Source: Chloroflexi bacterium bin20
GTDB lineage: Bacteria; Chloroflexota; Anaerolineae; Aggregatilineales; Phototrophicaceae
Length of the DNA stretch: 64,000 nt
Reading direction: 5' to 3'
NCBI GenBank assembly: GCA_002238485.1
Contig: MPMG01000001.1
Span: 248,001-312,000, forward strand
The notes beneath the pieces are model-generated. The model did not search any database, had not been told where the DNA came from, and was given only the letters and a program-made list of their open reading frames with translations. Positions 52,092 to 62,426 of this stretch are shown piece after piece (within the stretch, counting starts at the first letter, position 1; each line of letters opens with the position of its first letter). The position numbers and the translations under genes are program-made.

Positions 52092-53170
52092 GCAGTGTCG
52101 GTTGCTGCTTCCGTAATGAATGATGGCTGTGCGCCCGCATAGTCGATTACCCGCGCCGACACCCGATTTTCGCCGACTTCCAATGCGCTGCCCGGAGCAG
52201 CGAATGCCACTCTCAGCACAGCCAGCGCAACTACTTCACCATTCGCCGCTTGCGCGCTGCTGGTCAGCTTGCCGACCACGCTGCCATTTGCAAGCATTGT
52301 TGCCGGCGCAGGCACATAAGACGAAAGCGCCACGCGAACCAAAGTCTTGGCGAGCCGTTGGCGGCTTTCCATGCGCGCGATGATCTCCTGCCCTGTGTAG
52401 CAGCCTTTGGTGAAGCTGACTTCGTCCCACAATCCGACTTCCAACGGAATGTAGTCTGCCGACAATTCCAAGCCCGCCGGTCGTCCGCTGCGGATGCGCA
52501 GGCTGTTGTAGGTCAGCGATCCAGCGGGCAGCAGTTTTTGCGCCTCGCCCAGCTGCAGCAGCCGTCTGTGCAATTCGGCAGCCTTTTTCGCCGGACAGAT
52601 GATCAGCCAGTGATCGCCACAGATGGGCTTGCGCCTGGCTAGCCTGAGGGGGCCAAAGTCGCTGTCGATCTGTACGCTGGCATACACAGGCAGCGCGGTC
52701 AATTCGGCAGACAGCGCCGCCACGACTCGGTCGGCAGCGCGCCCGTGCAACGCAAATTGCGCTGTTTCCGCGCTCTGGTCTGCGACTGTCACCTGATCGC
52801 CGAAGAAGATGCTGCGTCGCAGATAAGCTGCCAGGGCCGCGCCATCCCCCGCCTCGCTGATCAGCAACAGTCCATCGTCAGTTCGCAGACACAGCGCCCG
52901 AAACAGAATCCGCGCATTGGCATTGGCGAAAATGGTCGGCGAGCCTTGTCCAAGGGACAAGCACATCAAGTCATTGGTCGACATGCGGTTGGGCAAGGCC
53001 AGGCAGTCGCGTCCGCGCAGCAAGATGCGCCCTTCGTGCGAGCGATCCAAGAAGATAGCGCCGCTCTTTGCCGCTGCCAGCTCGGCGGTCTGGTCGCCAT
53101 AATCCAGCGGGATACCATCATCTGCCAGGCGCGCGCCCAGCGACAGGTGCCACTGCGAAAGGGCTGTCAT
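52088..53170 (-). CDS. ygfZ: YgfZ/GcvT-domain folate-binding protein
   Basis: The 360-residue protein has the aminomethyltransferase (GcvT-like) fold and the YgfZ/IBA57 signature KGCYTGQEI with Cys257, preceded by VGLWDEVSFT. YgfZ proteins use folate to help assemble or repair certain iron-sulfur enzymes. The N-terminal domain (residues about 30-130) is GcvT-like, and the C-terminal barrel begins near residue 275. Its start overlaps the gmk stop by 4 bases, so the two are translationally coupled. Confidence 0.88.
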   Translation of the reverse strand: MTALSQWHLSLGARLADDGIPLDYGDQTAELAAAKSGAIFLDRSHEGRILLRGRDCLALPNRMSTNDLMCLSLGQGSPTIFANANARILFRALCLRTDDGLLLISEAGDGAALAAYLRRSIFFGDQVTVADQSAETAQFALHGRAADRVVAALSAELTALPVYASVQIDSDFGPLRLARRKPICGDHWLIICPAKKAAELHRRLLQLGEAQKLLPAGSLTYNSLRIRSGRPAGLELSADYIPLEVGLWDEVSFTKGCYTGQEIIARMESRQRLAKTLVRVALSSYVPAPATMLANGSVVGKLTSSAQAANGEVVALAVLRVAFAAPGSALEVGENRVSARVIDYAGAQPSFITEAATDTA

Positions 53171-53793
53171 GATGCTGCCTCCTGCAGACGGCGCGCCGCC
53201 ATTTCTGCTTCGATGATCTGCCGGGTTGCCTCGATTGCGCTGGACAAGCGGTCATTGACCACGATATGGTCGCAGCGGCTTTGGTAGGGCAGCTCAATTT
53301 CTTTGGCGCGTTGCAGCCGGCTGTCGATATCGGTTATGGTATCGGCGCGCAGGCGCATCCGCTCTTCCAGCACGTTCAGCTGGGCATCAATTTTCGCGCC
53401 GGGCACAGTGACGAAGATTTGCACGACATTTTGCGGGAATGCTGTCGCCAGCTTCTGCGCGCCCAAGACTTCGATATCGGCGATCCGCGCTTTGCCCGCC
53501 TGCAGGCAATCAATAACCAGCTGCCGGGGAATGCCATAATATTTCCCGGGCGTTACTTCCTGGTGTTCCAGCAGCTGCCCGTCTCTCAGCATATGTCGGA
53601 AAATCACTCTGCTCACGAAGTGATGCTCGCGCCCCTGTTTCTCGTCCGGACGCATGGGACGGGTGGTCGCCGTGGGCAGCTGACGAATGCTGCGCGAGCC
53701 GGCAATAATGGCGCGCATGATGGCATTTTTGCCCGCGCCGCCCGGTCCGATCATCACGAAAATGACGCCTGGCAGGCTCTCCGATGCGCTCAC
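53167..53793 (-). CDS. gmk: Guanylate kinase
   Basis: The enzyme phosphorylates GMP to GDP. The 208-residue protein has the P-loop GPGGAGKNAI (about residues 17-26), the GMP-binding segment ATTRPMRPDEKQGREHHFVSR (about residues 42-62), KYYGIPRQ (about residue 85), LVIDCLQAGKARIADIEVLGAQKL (the lid and GDP-binding region) and a C-terminal SRCDHIVVNDRL. Two unusual points: Asn replaces the usual Ser/Thr/Asp after the P-loop lysine, and the sequence GREHHF lacks the usual tyrosine of GVHYFF. It is probably functional, but a second, paralogous kinase elsewhere is possible. Confidence 0.85.
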   Translation of the reverse strand: MSASESLPGVIFVMIGPGGAGKNAIMRAIIAGSRSIRQLPTATTRPMRPDEKQGREHHFVSRVIFRHMLRDGQLLEHQEVTPGKYYGIPRQLVIDCLQAGKARIADIEVLGAQKLATAFPQNVVQIFVTVPGAKIDAQLNVLEERMRLRADTITDIDSRLQRAKEIELPYQSRCDHIVVNDRLSSAIEATRQIIEAEMAARRLQEAAS

Positions 53794-53899
53794 TCTGTGT
53801 TATCCTTAACGTCAGTACACGCGCCCAGTGTAGCAAGGGCGAGGCGCATTCTCCATAGCCAGCGTGTACAAGCGGCAAGTCCGATTTGGGAGTGCAGAA

Positions 53900-54769
53900 A
53901 TGACAGCGGCGATCATAGATGGCAGGGCAGTCGCCAGGCGTATGCAGTCCGAAATCGGGACTGGCGCGGCCGAAGTTGCGTCTCGTTTGGGCAGGGTGCC
54001 TGGCTTGGGCGTCGTGCTGGTCGGGGATGACCCCGCCTCGGCCATGTATGTGCGCATGAAACAGCGCGCCTGTGAACGAGTGGGCATCCAGTCGGCCGCG
54101 AGCATCCTGCCAGCCAGCGCCACCCAAGCAGAGGTGGAAGACGCCGTACGCGCGTTCAACGAAGACATCGCCATCGATGGTATTCTGGTGCAATTGCCGC
54201 TGCCTTCCTCTATCAATGAAGAAGCGGTGTTGAATGAAATCAGCCTAATAAAAGATGTGGACGGCATCCACCCGGTTAATCTTGGCTTCCTGGGCATGCG
54301 CGGACGCGAGCCGACCTTCACGCCAGCCACGCCTACCGGGGTCATGCATCTGATCGCCGAATCGGGCATCGACCTCTCTGGAAAAGAAGCTGTCGTCATC
54401 GGGCGCAGCAATATCGTCGGCTTGCCTATCGCGCTGATGCTCACCAATGCCGATGCCACCGTGACGCGCTGTCACAGTCGCACGATCGACTTGGCGGCGG
54501 TAACGCGGCGCGCCGATATTGTGGTGGCCGCCGTCGGTCAGCCCGAGATGGTCAAGGCGGATTGGCTGAAGCCCGGCGCAGTCGTGATTGATGTTGGCTC
54601 GAATGCGGTGCCCGACTCGGAAAGCGACAAGGGCTATCGATATGTCGGCGATGTCGACTTTGAGCAGGCGCGAGAAGTCGCCGGTTGGCTGACCAAGGTG
54701 CCGGGCGGCGTCGGTCCCATGACGATCACCATGCTGCTGGCGAATACCCTGAAAGCGGCACAAGCATGA
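53900..54769 (+). CDS. folD: Bifunctional methylenetetrahydrofolate dehydrogenase/cyclohydrolase
   Basis: FolD interconverts 5,10-methylene-THF, 5,10-methenyl-THF and 10-formyl-THF. The 289-residue protein has VGDDPASAMYVRMKQRACERVGI with the catalytic Tyr and Lys (about residues 50-58), GILVQLPLP (about residue 96), DVDGIHPVNLG (about residue 120), the NADP fold GRSNIVGLPIALML (about residue 168) and the C-terminal PGGVGPMTITMLLANTL. It starts at ATG 53900 behind GGGAG. Its stop overlaps the next gene (ATGA), linking folate one-carbon metabolism with the purine-type operon. Confidence 0.95.
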   Translation: MTAAIIDGRAVARRMQSEIGTGAAEVASRLGRVPGLGVVLVGDDPASAMYVRMKQRACERVGIQSAASILPASATQAEVEDAVRAFNEDIAIDGILVQLPLPSSINEEAVLNEISLIKDVDGIHPVNLGFLGMRGREPTFTPATPTGVMHLIAESGIDLSGKEAVVIGRSNIVGLPIALMLTNADATVTRCHSRTIDLAAVTRRADIVVAAVGQPEMVKADWLKPGAVVIDVGSNAVPDSESDKGYRYVGDVDFEQAREVAGWLTKVPGGVGPMTITMLLANTLKAAQA

Positions 54770-56115
54770 CGACCCTGCTGCTGAAGAATATCCAGCGGCT
54801 GGCCACCATGGATGCCGAGCGGCGCGAACTGTCCGACGCCTGGCTTCTCATGCGCGACAAGATTATCACAGCGCTGGGCACTGGCGAAGCGCCTGCCGAT
54901 GCCGACCGCGTCATCGACTTGTCGCAACATGTGGCTCTGCCCGGCTTGATCAACACGCACCATCATATGTTCCAGTGCCTGACGCGCGTCTTTGCCCAGC
55001 AGGGCGATCTCTTCGACTGGCTGCGCGCTTGTTATCCCATCTGGGGACGGCTGCGCGCCGAGCATGTGTATACGGCGGCCAGGCTGGCTATGGCGGAACT
55101 GCTGCTTTCTGGCTGCACAACCACCAGCGACCACCACTATGTTTTCCCCAAGGATGTGCAGCTGGAGGACGAGATACGCGCGGCGCAAGAGCTGGGCATT
55201 CGCTTTCACGCGGCTCGGGGCAGCATGAGCGTCGGCGAAGGGCATGGCGGCTTGCCGCCCGACCACCTGGTGGAACAAGAAGACGACATCTTGCGCGATA
55301 CGCGGCGACTGATCGAAACCTGGCACGACCCCGCGCCCCAATCCATGCTGCAAATCGTGGCCGCGCCCTGCTCGCCTTTCAGCGTGACCGTCGACCTCAT
55401 GCGCGAGTCGGCAGCGCTGGCGCGAGCGTATGGCGTGCAGATGCACACGCATCTGGCCGAGACCGATGCCGATGTCGCCTACAGCATAGAGCGTTTTGGC
55501 ATGCGACCCGGCGACTATGCAGAAGATGTTGGCTGGGTGGGCGATGATGTCTGGCATGCGCACTGCGTCAAGCTGGACGGCGCCGCTATCGACCTGTTTG
55601 CGCGCACCGGCACCGGCGTCTGCCATTGCCCGTCGTCCAATATGCGCCTGGCTTCGGGCATTGCGCCAGTGCGGGCGATGCTGGATCGCGGCGTGACAGT
55701 CGCCCTGGGTGTTGATGGCTCGGCTTCCAATGACAGCGGTCATCTGCTGGGCGAGGCGCGGCAGGCCATGCTGCTGCAGCGGGCGCTGGGCGATCCAGCC
55801 GGCTTGTCGGCTCGCGAGGCGCTGGAAGTGGCGATCTTGGGCGGAGCGCGCGTGTTGGGACGGGATGATATTGGCAGCCTTGCGCCGGGCATGTCGGCGG
55901 ATATCATCGCGTATCGGCTGGACGATATCGCCTTGGCTGGCGCGCTGAGCGACCCGCTGGCTGCGCTGGTATTTTGTCAGCCCCAGCGCGTCGACCTGTC
56001 CATCATCAACGGGCGCATTGTCGTCGAAGATGGGCAGCTGCTGACGGTCGATGTGCCGAGCGTGGTGGAAGCGCACAACAAGCTGTCTAGGCAGTTGATT
56101 CGTGGCGAGAGCTAA
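54766..56115 (+). CDS. Amidohydrolase of the SsnA/TRZ-ATZ family (8-oxoguanine deaminase-like)
   Basis: The 449-residue metal-dependent deaminase has the N-terminal metal motif GLINTHHHMFQCLTR (about residue 60), a distal histidine in MHTHLAETDADV (about residue 227), HAHCVKLDG (about residue 266) and the metal Asp in GVDGSASNDSG (about residue 321). The HxHHMxQ pattern together with NDSGHLLGEARQAMLLQR matches 8-oxoguanine deaminase and hydroxyatrazine-type enzymes of COG0402, as does SsnA of the E. coli purine cluster. A role in purine-base deamination is likely. The start overlaps folD by 4 bases. Confidence 0.87.
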   Translation: MTTLLLKNIQRLATMDAERRELSDAWLLMRDKIITALGTGEAPADADRVIDLSQHVALPGLINTHHHMFQCLTRVFAQQGDLFDWLRACYPIWGRLRAEHVYTAARLAMAELLLSGCTTTSDHHYVFPKDVQLEDEIRAAQELGIRFHAARGSMSVGEGHGGLPPDHLVEQEDDILRDTRRLIETWHDPAPQSMLQIVAAPCSPFSVTVDLMRESAALARAYGVQMHTHLAETDADVAYSIERFGMRPGDYAEDVGWVGDDVWHAHCVKLDGAAIDLFARTGTGVCHCPSSNMRLASGIAPVRAMLDRGVTVALGVDGSASNDSGHLLGEARQAMLLQRALGDPAGLSAREALEVAILGGARVLGRDDIGSLAPGMSADIIAYRLDDIALAGALSDPLAALVFCQPQRVDLSIINGRIVVEDGQLLTVDVPSVVEAHNKLSRQLIRGES

Positions 56116-56131
56116 TATCGGAGGCAGCCCC

Positions 56132-57841
56132 ATGTCCATTGTCGATCGTTTGGCGGCGGCGCGCGGAGAACGGGAGTGCGACCTCGTCCTGCGCAATGCC
56201 CGCCTGGTCAATGTCTTCAGCGGCGAGATTTATCCCAGCGATATCGCTGTGCACGACCGACATGTCGTGGCGCTTGGCGAAGGCTATCGCGGCGCTCGTG
56301 ATGTTGATCTGGACGGCAGCTATGTCACGCCGGGCTTGATCGACGCCCATGTGCATATCGAGAGCAGCCTGGTTACGCCACCGGAATTCGCGCGGGCTGT
56401 CTTGCCGCACGGCGTCACCAGCGTAATAACCGACCCGCACGAGATCGCCAATGTGCTGGGCATCGCCGGCATCCGCTATATGCTGGAACGAGCCAAGCAC
56501 GGATCGCTAAATATGTTTGTTATGGCCTCAAGCTGTGTGCCAGCCACCCACATGGAAACATCTGGCGCGCAGCTGGAAGCCGAAGACCTCGCGCCGCTGC
56601 TGGACCATGCTTGGGTGCCGGGCATGGCGGAGTTGATGAATTATCCGGGCGTGGCGCTGGGCGATGAAGGCATGCTGGACAAAATAACCCTCTTCAAAGA
56701 GCGTGTATTGGACGGGCACGCGCCGGCTATGACGGGCAAGATGCTGAATGCCTATGTGGCGGCTGGCGTACAGAGCGAGCACGAATGCACGACGCTGGCG
56801 GAAGCGCGCGAGAAACTGCGTCTGGGCTTGACTATTTTCATCCGCGAAGGCACGACCACGCGCAACCTGCTGCCGCTGCTGCCGCTCATCACGCCCGAAA
56901 ATCACAGCGCAATCTGCTTCTGCACCGACGACCGCGTCCCCGCCGACCTCATCGACGAAGGCTCCATCGACTTCATGCTGCGCCAGGCAATTGCCGCCGG
57001 TATCGACCCCGTTATGGCCATCCGCATGGGCAGCTACAACACAGCGCGGCACTTTGGCTTGCGCAAATATGGCGCGGTGACGCCCGGGCGTTATGCCGAT
57101 CTGCTGGTCGTGCCCGATCTGCAGAACTTCCATGCGCAACAGGTGTATCGCGGCGGCGAACTGGTGGCAGAAAACGGCGTCATGATCAGCGAGCGGAGGC
57201 AGGCGCGAGTTATTGACCTGCCAGCCAGCGTCAATATCGCCCGCGATTCGCTCAATTTCACGATTCCGGCGCGCGGCGAGAAAATCCGCGTCATCGGCAA
57301 GGTGCTGGATCAGGTGGTTACGCAGCATCTGGTCGAAAGCGCCAAGATCGTAGCTGGCTGCGCAGTCAGCGATGTTGAACGCGATATATTGAAGTTCGCC
57401 ATGATCGACCGTCATCGCGCCAGCGGCAAAATCGGCTTGGGCTTCATCAAAGGAATTGGCTTGCAGCGCGGAGCCATTGCCGGGACAGTCGCGCACGACC
57501 ATCACAATCTGGCCGTCATCGGCGTCGACGACAGCAGCATGCGCGCAGCGGCCTTGGCTTTGGCGCAGATGGGCGGCGGCTTGGTCGCGGTGGAAGGCGA
57601 GCGCATCCTGGCGAGTCTGCCGCTGCCAGTGGCGGGATTGCTCAGTGAAGACCCGATTGAACAAGTGCGCGCCGACTATGACGCGATGATCGCCGCAGCG
57701 CAGTCTCTGGGCAGCCCCATGCCCGACCCCTTCATGGTGATGAGCTTCATGGGCTTGGAGGTCATCCCAAGGCTGAAGTTGACCGATCATGGATTGGTCG
57801 ATGTCGAACGCTTCCAGGTCGTCGATTTGTTTGTCGCTTAA
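56132..57841 (+). CDS. ade: Adenine deaminase
   Basis: Ade converts adenine to hypoxanthine with a binuclear iron/manganese centre. The 569-residue protein shows the amidohydrolase motif TPGLIDAHVHIESSLVTPPEFARAVLPHGVTSVITDPHEIANVLG (about residues 68-112), SCVPATHMETSG (about residue 133), FIREGTTTRN, CFCTDDRVPADL (metal Asp) and the Ade-specific C-terminal domain with GHIGLGFIKG-like KIGLGFIKGIGL and VAHDHHNLAVIG. The start is ATG at 56132 behind GGAGG; a GTG at 56102 would overlap the previous gene. It fits the neighbouring purine-degradation genes. Confidence 0.95.
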   Translation: MSIVDRLAAARGERECDLVLRNARLVNVFSGEIYPSDIAVHDRHVVALGEGYRGARDVDLDGSYVTPGLIDAHVHIESSLVTPPEFARAVLPHGVTSVITDPHEIANVLGIAGIRYMLERAKHGSLNMFVMASSCVPATHMETSGAQLEAEDLAPLLDHAWVPGMAELMNYPGVALGDEGMLDKITLFKERVLDGHAPAMTGKMLNAYVAAGVQSEHECTTLAEAREKLRLGLTIFIREGTTTRNLLPLLPLITPENHSAICFCTDDRVPADLIDEGSIDFMLRQAIAAGIDPVMAIRMGSYNTARHFGLRKYGAVTPGRYADLLVVPDLQNFHAQQVYRGGELVAENGVMISERRQARVIDLPASVNIARDSLNFTIPARGEKIRVIGKVLDQVVTQHLVESAKIVAGCAVSDVERDILKFAMIDRHRASGKIGLGFIKGIGLQRGAIAGTVAHDHHNLAVIGVDDSSMRAAALALAQMGGGLVAVEGERILASLPLPVAGLLSEDPIEQVRADYDAMIAAAQSLGSPMPDPFMVMSFMGLEVIPRLKLTDHGLVDVERFQVVDLFVA

Positions 57842-57872
57842 TGGCTGTGCGCGCATCTCGCAAACAGCGCTT

Positions 57873-57899
57873 TTGAAAATGCTGGTTTCTGGCTAGAAT
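57873..57899 (+). promoter_or_regulatory. Possible internal promoter before the YgeY gene
   Basis: TTGAAA (57873-57878) and TAGAAT (57894-57899) lie in the 96-base gap between ade and the peptidase gene, but the spacing is only 15 bases. A weak candidate. Confidence 0.3.
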
Positions 57900-57937
57900 A
57901 GCGGGCTATTGAAAGAGTTTCTTAGGCGGGGAAAAAC

Positions 57938-59152
57938 ATGGTTCAACACACAACATTGCAGACATTGCGCCGCGAAGTAGAAAGCAAACGCGAAGACATC
58001 ATCGGCTTCTTGCGCGAAATCTGCGCCATCCCCAGCATGGACAGCCAGATACGCGCTTGTGGCGAGCGAATCGCCGCGGAGATGGAAGCGCTGGGATATG
58101 ACGAGATCTTCTGGGACAAAATGGGCAATATCGTCGGTCGCATCGGCAATGGCAGCCGCATCCTGCTCTATGACAGCCACATTGATACCGTGGGCATAGG
58201 CGATCCTGACGAATGGGAATGGGACCCGTTCACCGGTAAAATTGAAGACGGTGTCTTGTTTGCGCGCGGCGCCTGCGATGAAAAAGGCAGCACTCCGGGC
58301 ATGGTTTATGGCTTGGCGCTGGCGAGGCAGCTGGGCTTGCTGGAGGGCTTCACCGCCTATTATTTCGGCAATATGGAAGAATGGAACGACGGGCAAGCGC
58401 CGCATGCTTTTGTGCAGACTGAAGGCATCAAACCCGACTTTGTGGTGATTGGCGAGCCGACCATGATGCAGATTTATCGCGGGCACAAAGGGCGCGTGGA
58501 ATTCAAAATCGTGGCCAAGGGCAAGAGCGCCCATGCCGCCAGCAATTACCTGGGCGACAACGCCATCTACAAACTGCTGCCGATCATTGAGCGCATCAGC
58601 CATATCGAGCCAGAGCTGGGCGACCACGACTTTCTGGGGCAGGGGCGCATCACCGTGACCGATATGGCTGTGAAGACGCCCAGCATCAACGCCGTGCCCG
58701 ACGAAGCCATCATTTATGTCGACCGCCGCATCACCTTTGGCGAAGACCCGGAAACCGAACTGCAACGCCTGCGCGAGATCATCGGACACCGCGATGACAT
58801 CCAGGCGGAAATCCTGGTCTATGACGAGCCGAGTTATACCGGCTTCGTCTTCCCGCTGGACAAGATCTATCCCGCCTGGGCATACGAAGAAGACGAGCCG
58901 ATCGTGCAGGCTGGTTGCGCCGCCGCCGAAGTGCTCTATGGACCGGTCGATACCGGCAAATGGGACTTTTCTACCAATGGCATCTACTGGGCTGGCAAGG
59001 CGGGCATACCCAGCATCGGCTTCGCGCCGGGCAACGAGATCCACGCCCATACGGTGCTCGACCAGGTGCCGCTGGACGATGTCGTGCGCTCGACCGAGTG
59101 GTACGCGCTTTTCCCCGCCATTTTGCGCCAGACCTTGAATGGCGCGCAATAG
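57938..59152 (+). CDS. ygeY: M20-family amidohydrolase, YgeY type
   Basis: The 404-residue zinc enzyme follows the M20/ArgE/DapE pattern: YDSHIDTVGIGDPDEWEWDPF (about residues 79-99) with a metal histidine, GACDEKGS (bridging Asp), NMEEWNDG (catalytic Glu pair), a dimerisation domain from about residue 180 (KGKSAHAASNYLGDNAIYKLLPIIERI) and a C-terminal GIPSIGFAPGNEIHAHTVLDQV. The DPDEWEWDPFTGKIEDGVLFARGACDEKG segment is typical of YgeY (TIGR03526-type) proteins, which occur next to YgeW in purine/ureide clusters. Hydrolysis of a ureido acid or dipeptide-like intermediate is inferred. Confidence 0.88.
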   Translation: MVQHTTLQTLRREVESKREDIIGFLREICAIPSMDSQIRACGERIAAEMEALGYDEIFWDKMGNIVGRIGNGSRILLYDSHIDTVGIGDPDEWEWDPFTGKIEDGVLFARGACDEKGSTPGMVYGLALARQLGLLEGFTAYYFGNMEEWNDGQAPHAFVQTEGIKPDFVVIGEPTMMQIYRGHKGRVEFKIVAKGKSAHAASNYLGDNAIYKLLPIIERISHIEPELGDHDFLGQGRITVTDMAVKTPSINAVPDEAIIYVDRRITFGEDPETELQRLREIIGHRDDIQAEILVYDEPSYTGFVFPLDKIYPAWAYEEDEPIVQAGCAAAEVLYGPVDTGKWDFSTNGIYWAGKAGIPSIGFAPGNEIHAHTVLDQVPLDDVVRSTEWYALFPAILRQTLNGAQ

Positions 59153-59178
59153 ACAATCATCATCAACAGGAGCCTGCC

Positions 59179-60159
<981 letters not shown>

Positions 60160-60191
60160 TTTCGGCTGGGCTGTAGTAAAGGGCGCGCGGC

Positions 60192-61151
60192 ATGATCGAC
60201 AAATTGGTGGTGGTAGCGATCGGCGGCAACTCGCTGATTCCTGATCCAGCCAAACCCGATACCGAAAGCCAATGGGGAGCGGTGCGCGAAACTTGCCGCC
60301 ACATCGCCGACATGATTCACGCTGGCTGGCAGGTGGTGATCACGCATGGCAATGGCCCGCAGGTGGGCTACATCATGAATCGCGCCGAGATCGCCACGCG
60401 AGTTTCCAATTTGCATGGCGTGCCGCTGGATCTGGCGGTGGCCGATACACAAGGCAGCATCGGCTATATGCTGCAGCAGGCGCTGGCGAATTCGCTGCGG
60501 CGCGTCGGCATGAATCACACCGTCGCCACCATCATCACCCAGATTCGTGTTGATCCCGATGACCCGGCCTTCGCCAACCCAGACAAGCCTGTGGGCGGCT
60601 ATTTGACTGAGGCGGCGGCGCTGGCGGGGCGGCTGGAGGGCTGGCGAGTGAAAAAAGAAACCGGCCGCGGTTGGCGACGGGTGGTGGCTTCGCCCAAGCC
60701 CGTTGTGATCAACGAGATCAATGCCATCCAGGCTTTGGTGCTGGCAGGCTACATCGTCATCGTCTGCGGCGGCGGTGGCGTGCCGGTTGTGCGCGACGAA
60801 GTGGGCAGCCTGCGCGGTGTTAGCGCTGTAATCGACAAAGACCGCGCCAGCAGCCTCTTGGCGCAGACCTTGCGCGCCGACTTGCTGCTGATCTCTACCG
60901 GCGTCGAGAAAGTCTGCCTCAATTTCAATACGCCGCAGCAGCAGCCATTGGACGAACTGACGCTCTTGCAGGCTCGGACCTATCTGGCCGAGGGACAATT
61001 CCCAGATGGCAGCATGTACCCCAAGATCGAAGCGGCTATCGACTTTGTGCACAATGGCGGTCCGCGCGCCATCATCACCGACCCGCCCAATATCACGCGC
61101 GCCTTGCATTACGAGACGGGCACGCGCATCGTGCCGGGCGGCAGCGGCTAA
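60192..61151 (+). CDS. arcC: Carbamate kinase
   Basis: The enzyme makes ATP from carbamoyl phosphate and ADP. The 319-residue protein has the amino-acid kinase motifs VVVAIGGNSL (residues 6-15), VITHGNGPQVGYIMNR (about residues 48-63), QGSIGYMLQQAL, VVASPKP (about residue 165), IVCGGGGVPVV and VIDKDRASSLLAQTLRADLLLISTGVEKV, then FPDGSMYPKIEAAIDFV. It lies directly after ygeW, which should supply carbamoyl phosphate, as in the E. coli ygeW-yqeA pairing, so it probably conserves energy during ureide breakdown. Confidence 0.95.
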   Translation: MIDKLVVVAIGGNSLIPDPAKPDTESQWGAVRETCRHIADMIHAGWQVVITHGNGPQVGYIMNRAEIATRVSNLHGVPLDLAVADTQGSIGYMLQQALANSLRRVGMNHTVATIITQIRVDPDDPAFANPDKPVGGYLTEAAALAGRLEGWRVKKETGRGWRRVVASPKPVVINEINAIQALVLAGYIVIVCGGGGVPVVRDEVGSLRGVSAVIDKDRASSLLAQTLRADLLLISTGVEKVCLNFNTPQQQPLDELTLLQARTYLAEGQFPDGSMYPKIEAAIDFVHNGGPRAIITDPPNITRALHYETGTRIVPGGSG

Positions 61152-61169
61152 GTCAGAGGATTGGCAAAA

Positions 61170-62426
61170 GTGACGGCTTTCCAAGAATTCCGCTGTGTCC
61201 TAGGCGACTGTTGCTTTGCACCAGGCGAGCTCGACTATACCTGCCCACAGCACGGCGAACTGGGTACGTTGGATATTGTTTATGACTATGAGTCTTTGCG
61301 CGCGAGCTTGGACCGCGATGCCATCAGCGGGGGCCAGATCGCCAATCACTGGCGTTATTTGCCTCTGCTGCCACTGGCGCCAGACAGCCAACTGCCATCT
61401 TTGTCGGTTGGCTGGACGCCACTCTATTGTGCGCCGCGGCTGGCAGAAAAATTGGGCATGAAGCAGATTTGGATCAAAGACGAAGGCGTCAATCCGACTG
61501 GCTCGCTGAAAGACCGTGCCAGCTCATTGGTCGTGGCGCGGGCGCTGCAAGCGGGCATTGAGGTGGTCGCTACTGCCAGCACGGGCAATGCGGCGGCGGC
61601 TTTGGCGGGCTTGGGCGCGGGGCTGGAGCAAATTGAAATCGTCCTATTTGTGCCTCACGATGCGCCTCCCGCAAAAATCGCCCAGCCTCTCGCGTATGGC
61701 GCGCACGTGTTTCTGGTCGATGGCAGCTATGACGATGCCTACGAATTGTGCACGCGAGCCTGCGCAGAATTTGGCTGGTATTCGCGCAATACCGGCGTCA
61801 ATCCCTTCACGACCGAAGGAAAAAAGACAGTCGCGCTGGAAATCGCCGAGCAGCTGGGCTGGCGCGCGCCGGATGTGGTGGCGGTCAGCGTGGGCGATGG
61901 CAGCATCATCAGCGGCATCTATAAGGGCTTTTGGGATCTGCTGCAGTTGGGCTGGATCGAGAAGCTACCGCGTTTGCTGGGCGTGCAAGCCGAAGGCAGC
62001 GCCGTGCTCGCCAATGCCTGGCGGGCGGGTTTGTCGCCGGCAGCCATCAAGCGCCGAGCCGTCCGCACCATCGCCGACAGCATCGCCGCCGAGCTGCCCC
62101 GTGACCGCAGCAAAGCCCTGCGCGCTGTGCGAGAGTCCCATGGCGCCTTCGTCACTGTCAGCGACAAACATATGTTGGAAAGCATACCGCTGCTGGGCAG
62201 GCTTTGTGGCGTCTTTGCCGAGCCAGCGGCCGCGGCGGTTGCAGCCGGAGTCGAGCAAGCGCTGCAAGAGGGCATCATCGACAGCAACGACGAAATTTGC
62301 CTCGTCAGCACCGGCAACGGGCTGAAAGATATCGACAGAGTCCGCGAGAGCGTCGCTGGCGCGTTGCCGATACCAGCCGATGTCGATGTGCTGCGCGCGC
62401 GACTCGAGGAAATCGGACTGCTGTGA
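61170..62426 (+). CDS. Threonine synthase-like PLP-dependent enzyme
   Basis: The 418-residue protein is a fold-type II PLP enzyme. It has an N-terminal cysteine cluster (CVLGDCC and CPQHG, residues about 9-30) like the zinc ribbon of some threonine synthases, the PLP lysine in NPTGSLKDRASSLV (about residue 114), the phosphate loop ASTGNAAAALA (about residue 138) and VSVGDGSIISGIYKGF. It could be a threonine synthase, but operon position with YgeY, YgeW and carbamate kinase suggests an ammonia-lyase role like YgeX (2,3-diaminopropionate ammonia-lyase), with a different sequence type. The start is GTG at 61170, 9 bases after AGAGGA; TTG at 61161 is the alternative. Confidence 0.83.
   Translation: MTAFQEFRCVLGDCCFAPGELDYTCPQHGELGTLDIVYDYESLRASLDRDAISGGQIANHWRYLPLLPLAPDSQLPSLSVGWTPLYCAPRLAEKLGMKQIWIKDEGVNPTGSLKDRASSLVVARALQAGIEVVATASTGNAAAALAGLGAGLEQIEIVLFVPHDAPPAKIAQPLAYGAHVFLVDGSYDDAYELCTRACAEFGWYSRNTGVNPFTTEGKKTVALEIAEQLGWRAPDVVAVSVGDGSIISGIYKGFWDLLQLGWIEKLPRLLGVQAEGSAVLANAWRAGLSPAAIKRRAVRTIADSIAAELPRDRSKALRAVRESHGAFVTVSDKHMLESIPLLGRLCGVFAEPAAAAVAAGVEQALQEGIIDSNDEICLVSTGNGLKDIDRVRESVAGALPIPADVDVLRARLEEIGLL

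Noticed and set aside
53864-53899. N-terminal extension MYKRQVRFGS before folD, resembling the MYKRQ peptide that comes from transposase-adapter sequence
   Set aside because: The bases (GTG TAC AAG CGG CAA) do not match the adapter, and FolD starts properly at ATG 53900 behind GGGAG. It is coincidence and upstream sequence.
56528-57856. A 442-codon open frame on the minus strand
   Set aside because: It is entirely antisense to ade, has no recognisable domain or ribosome-binding site, and arises from the GC-rich codon pattern. Similar long shadows at 57893-59149, 61919-63220, 44892-46394 and 47830-49131 were rejected for the same reason.
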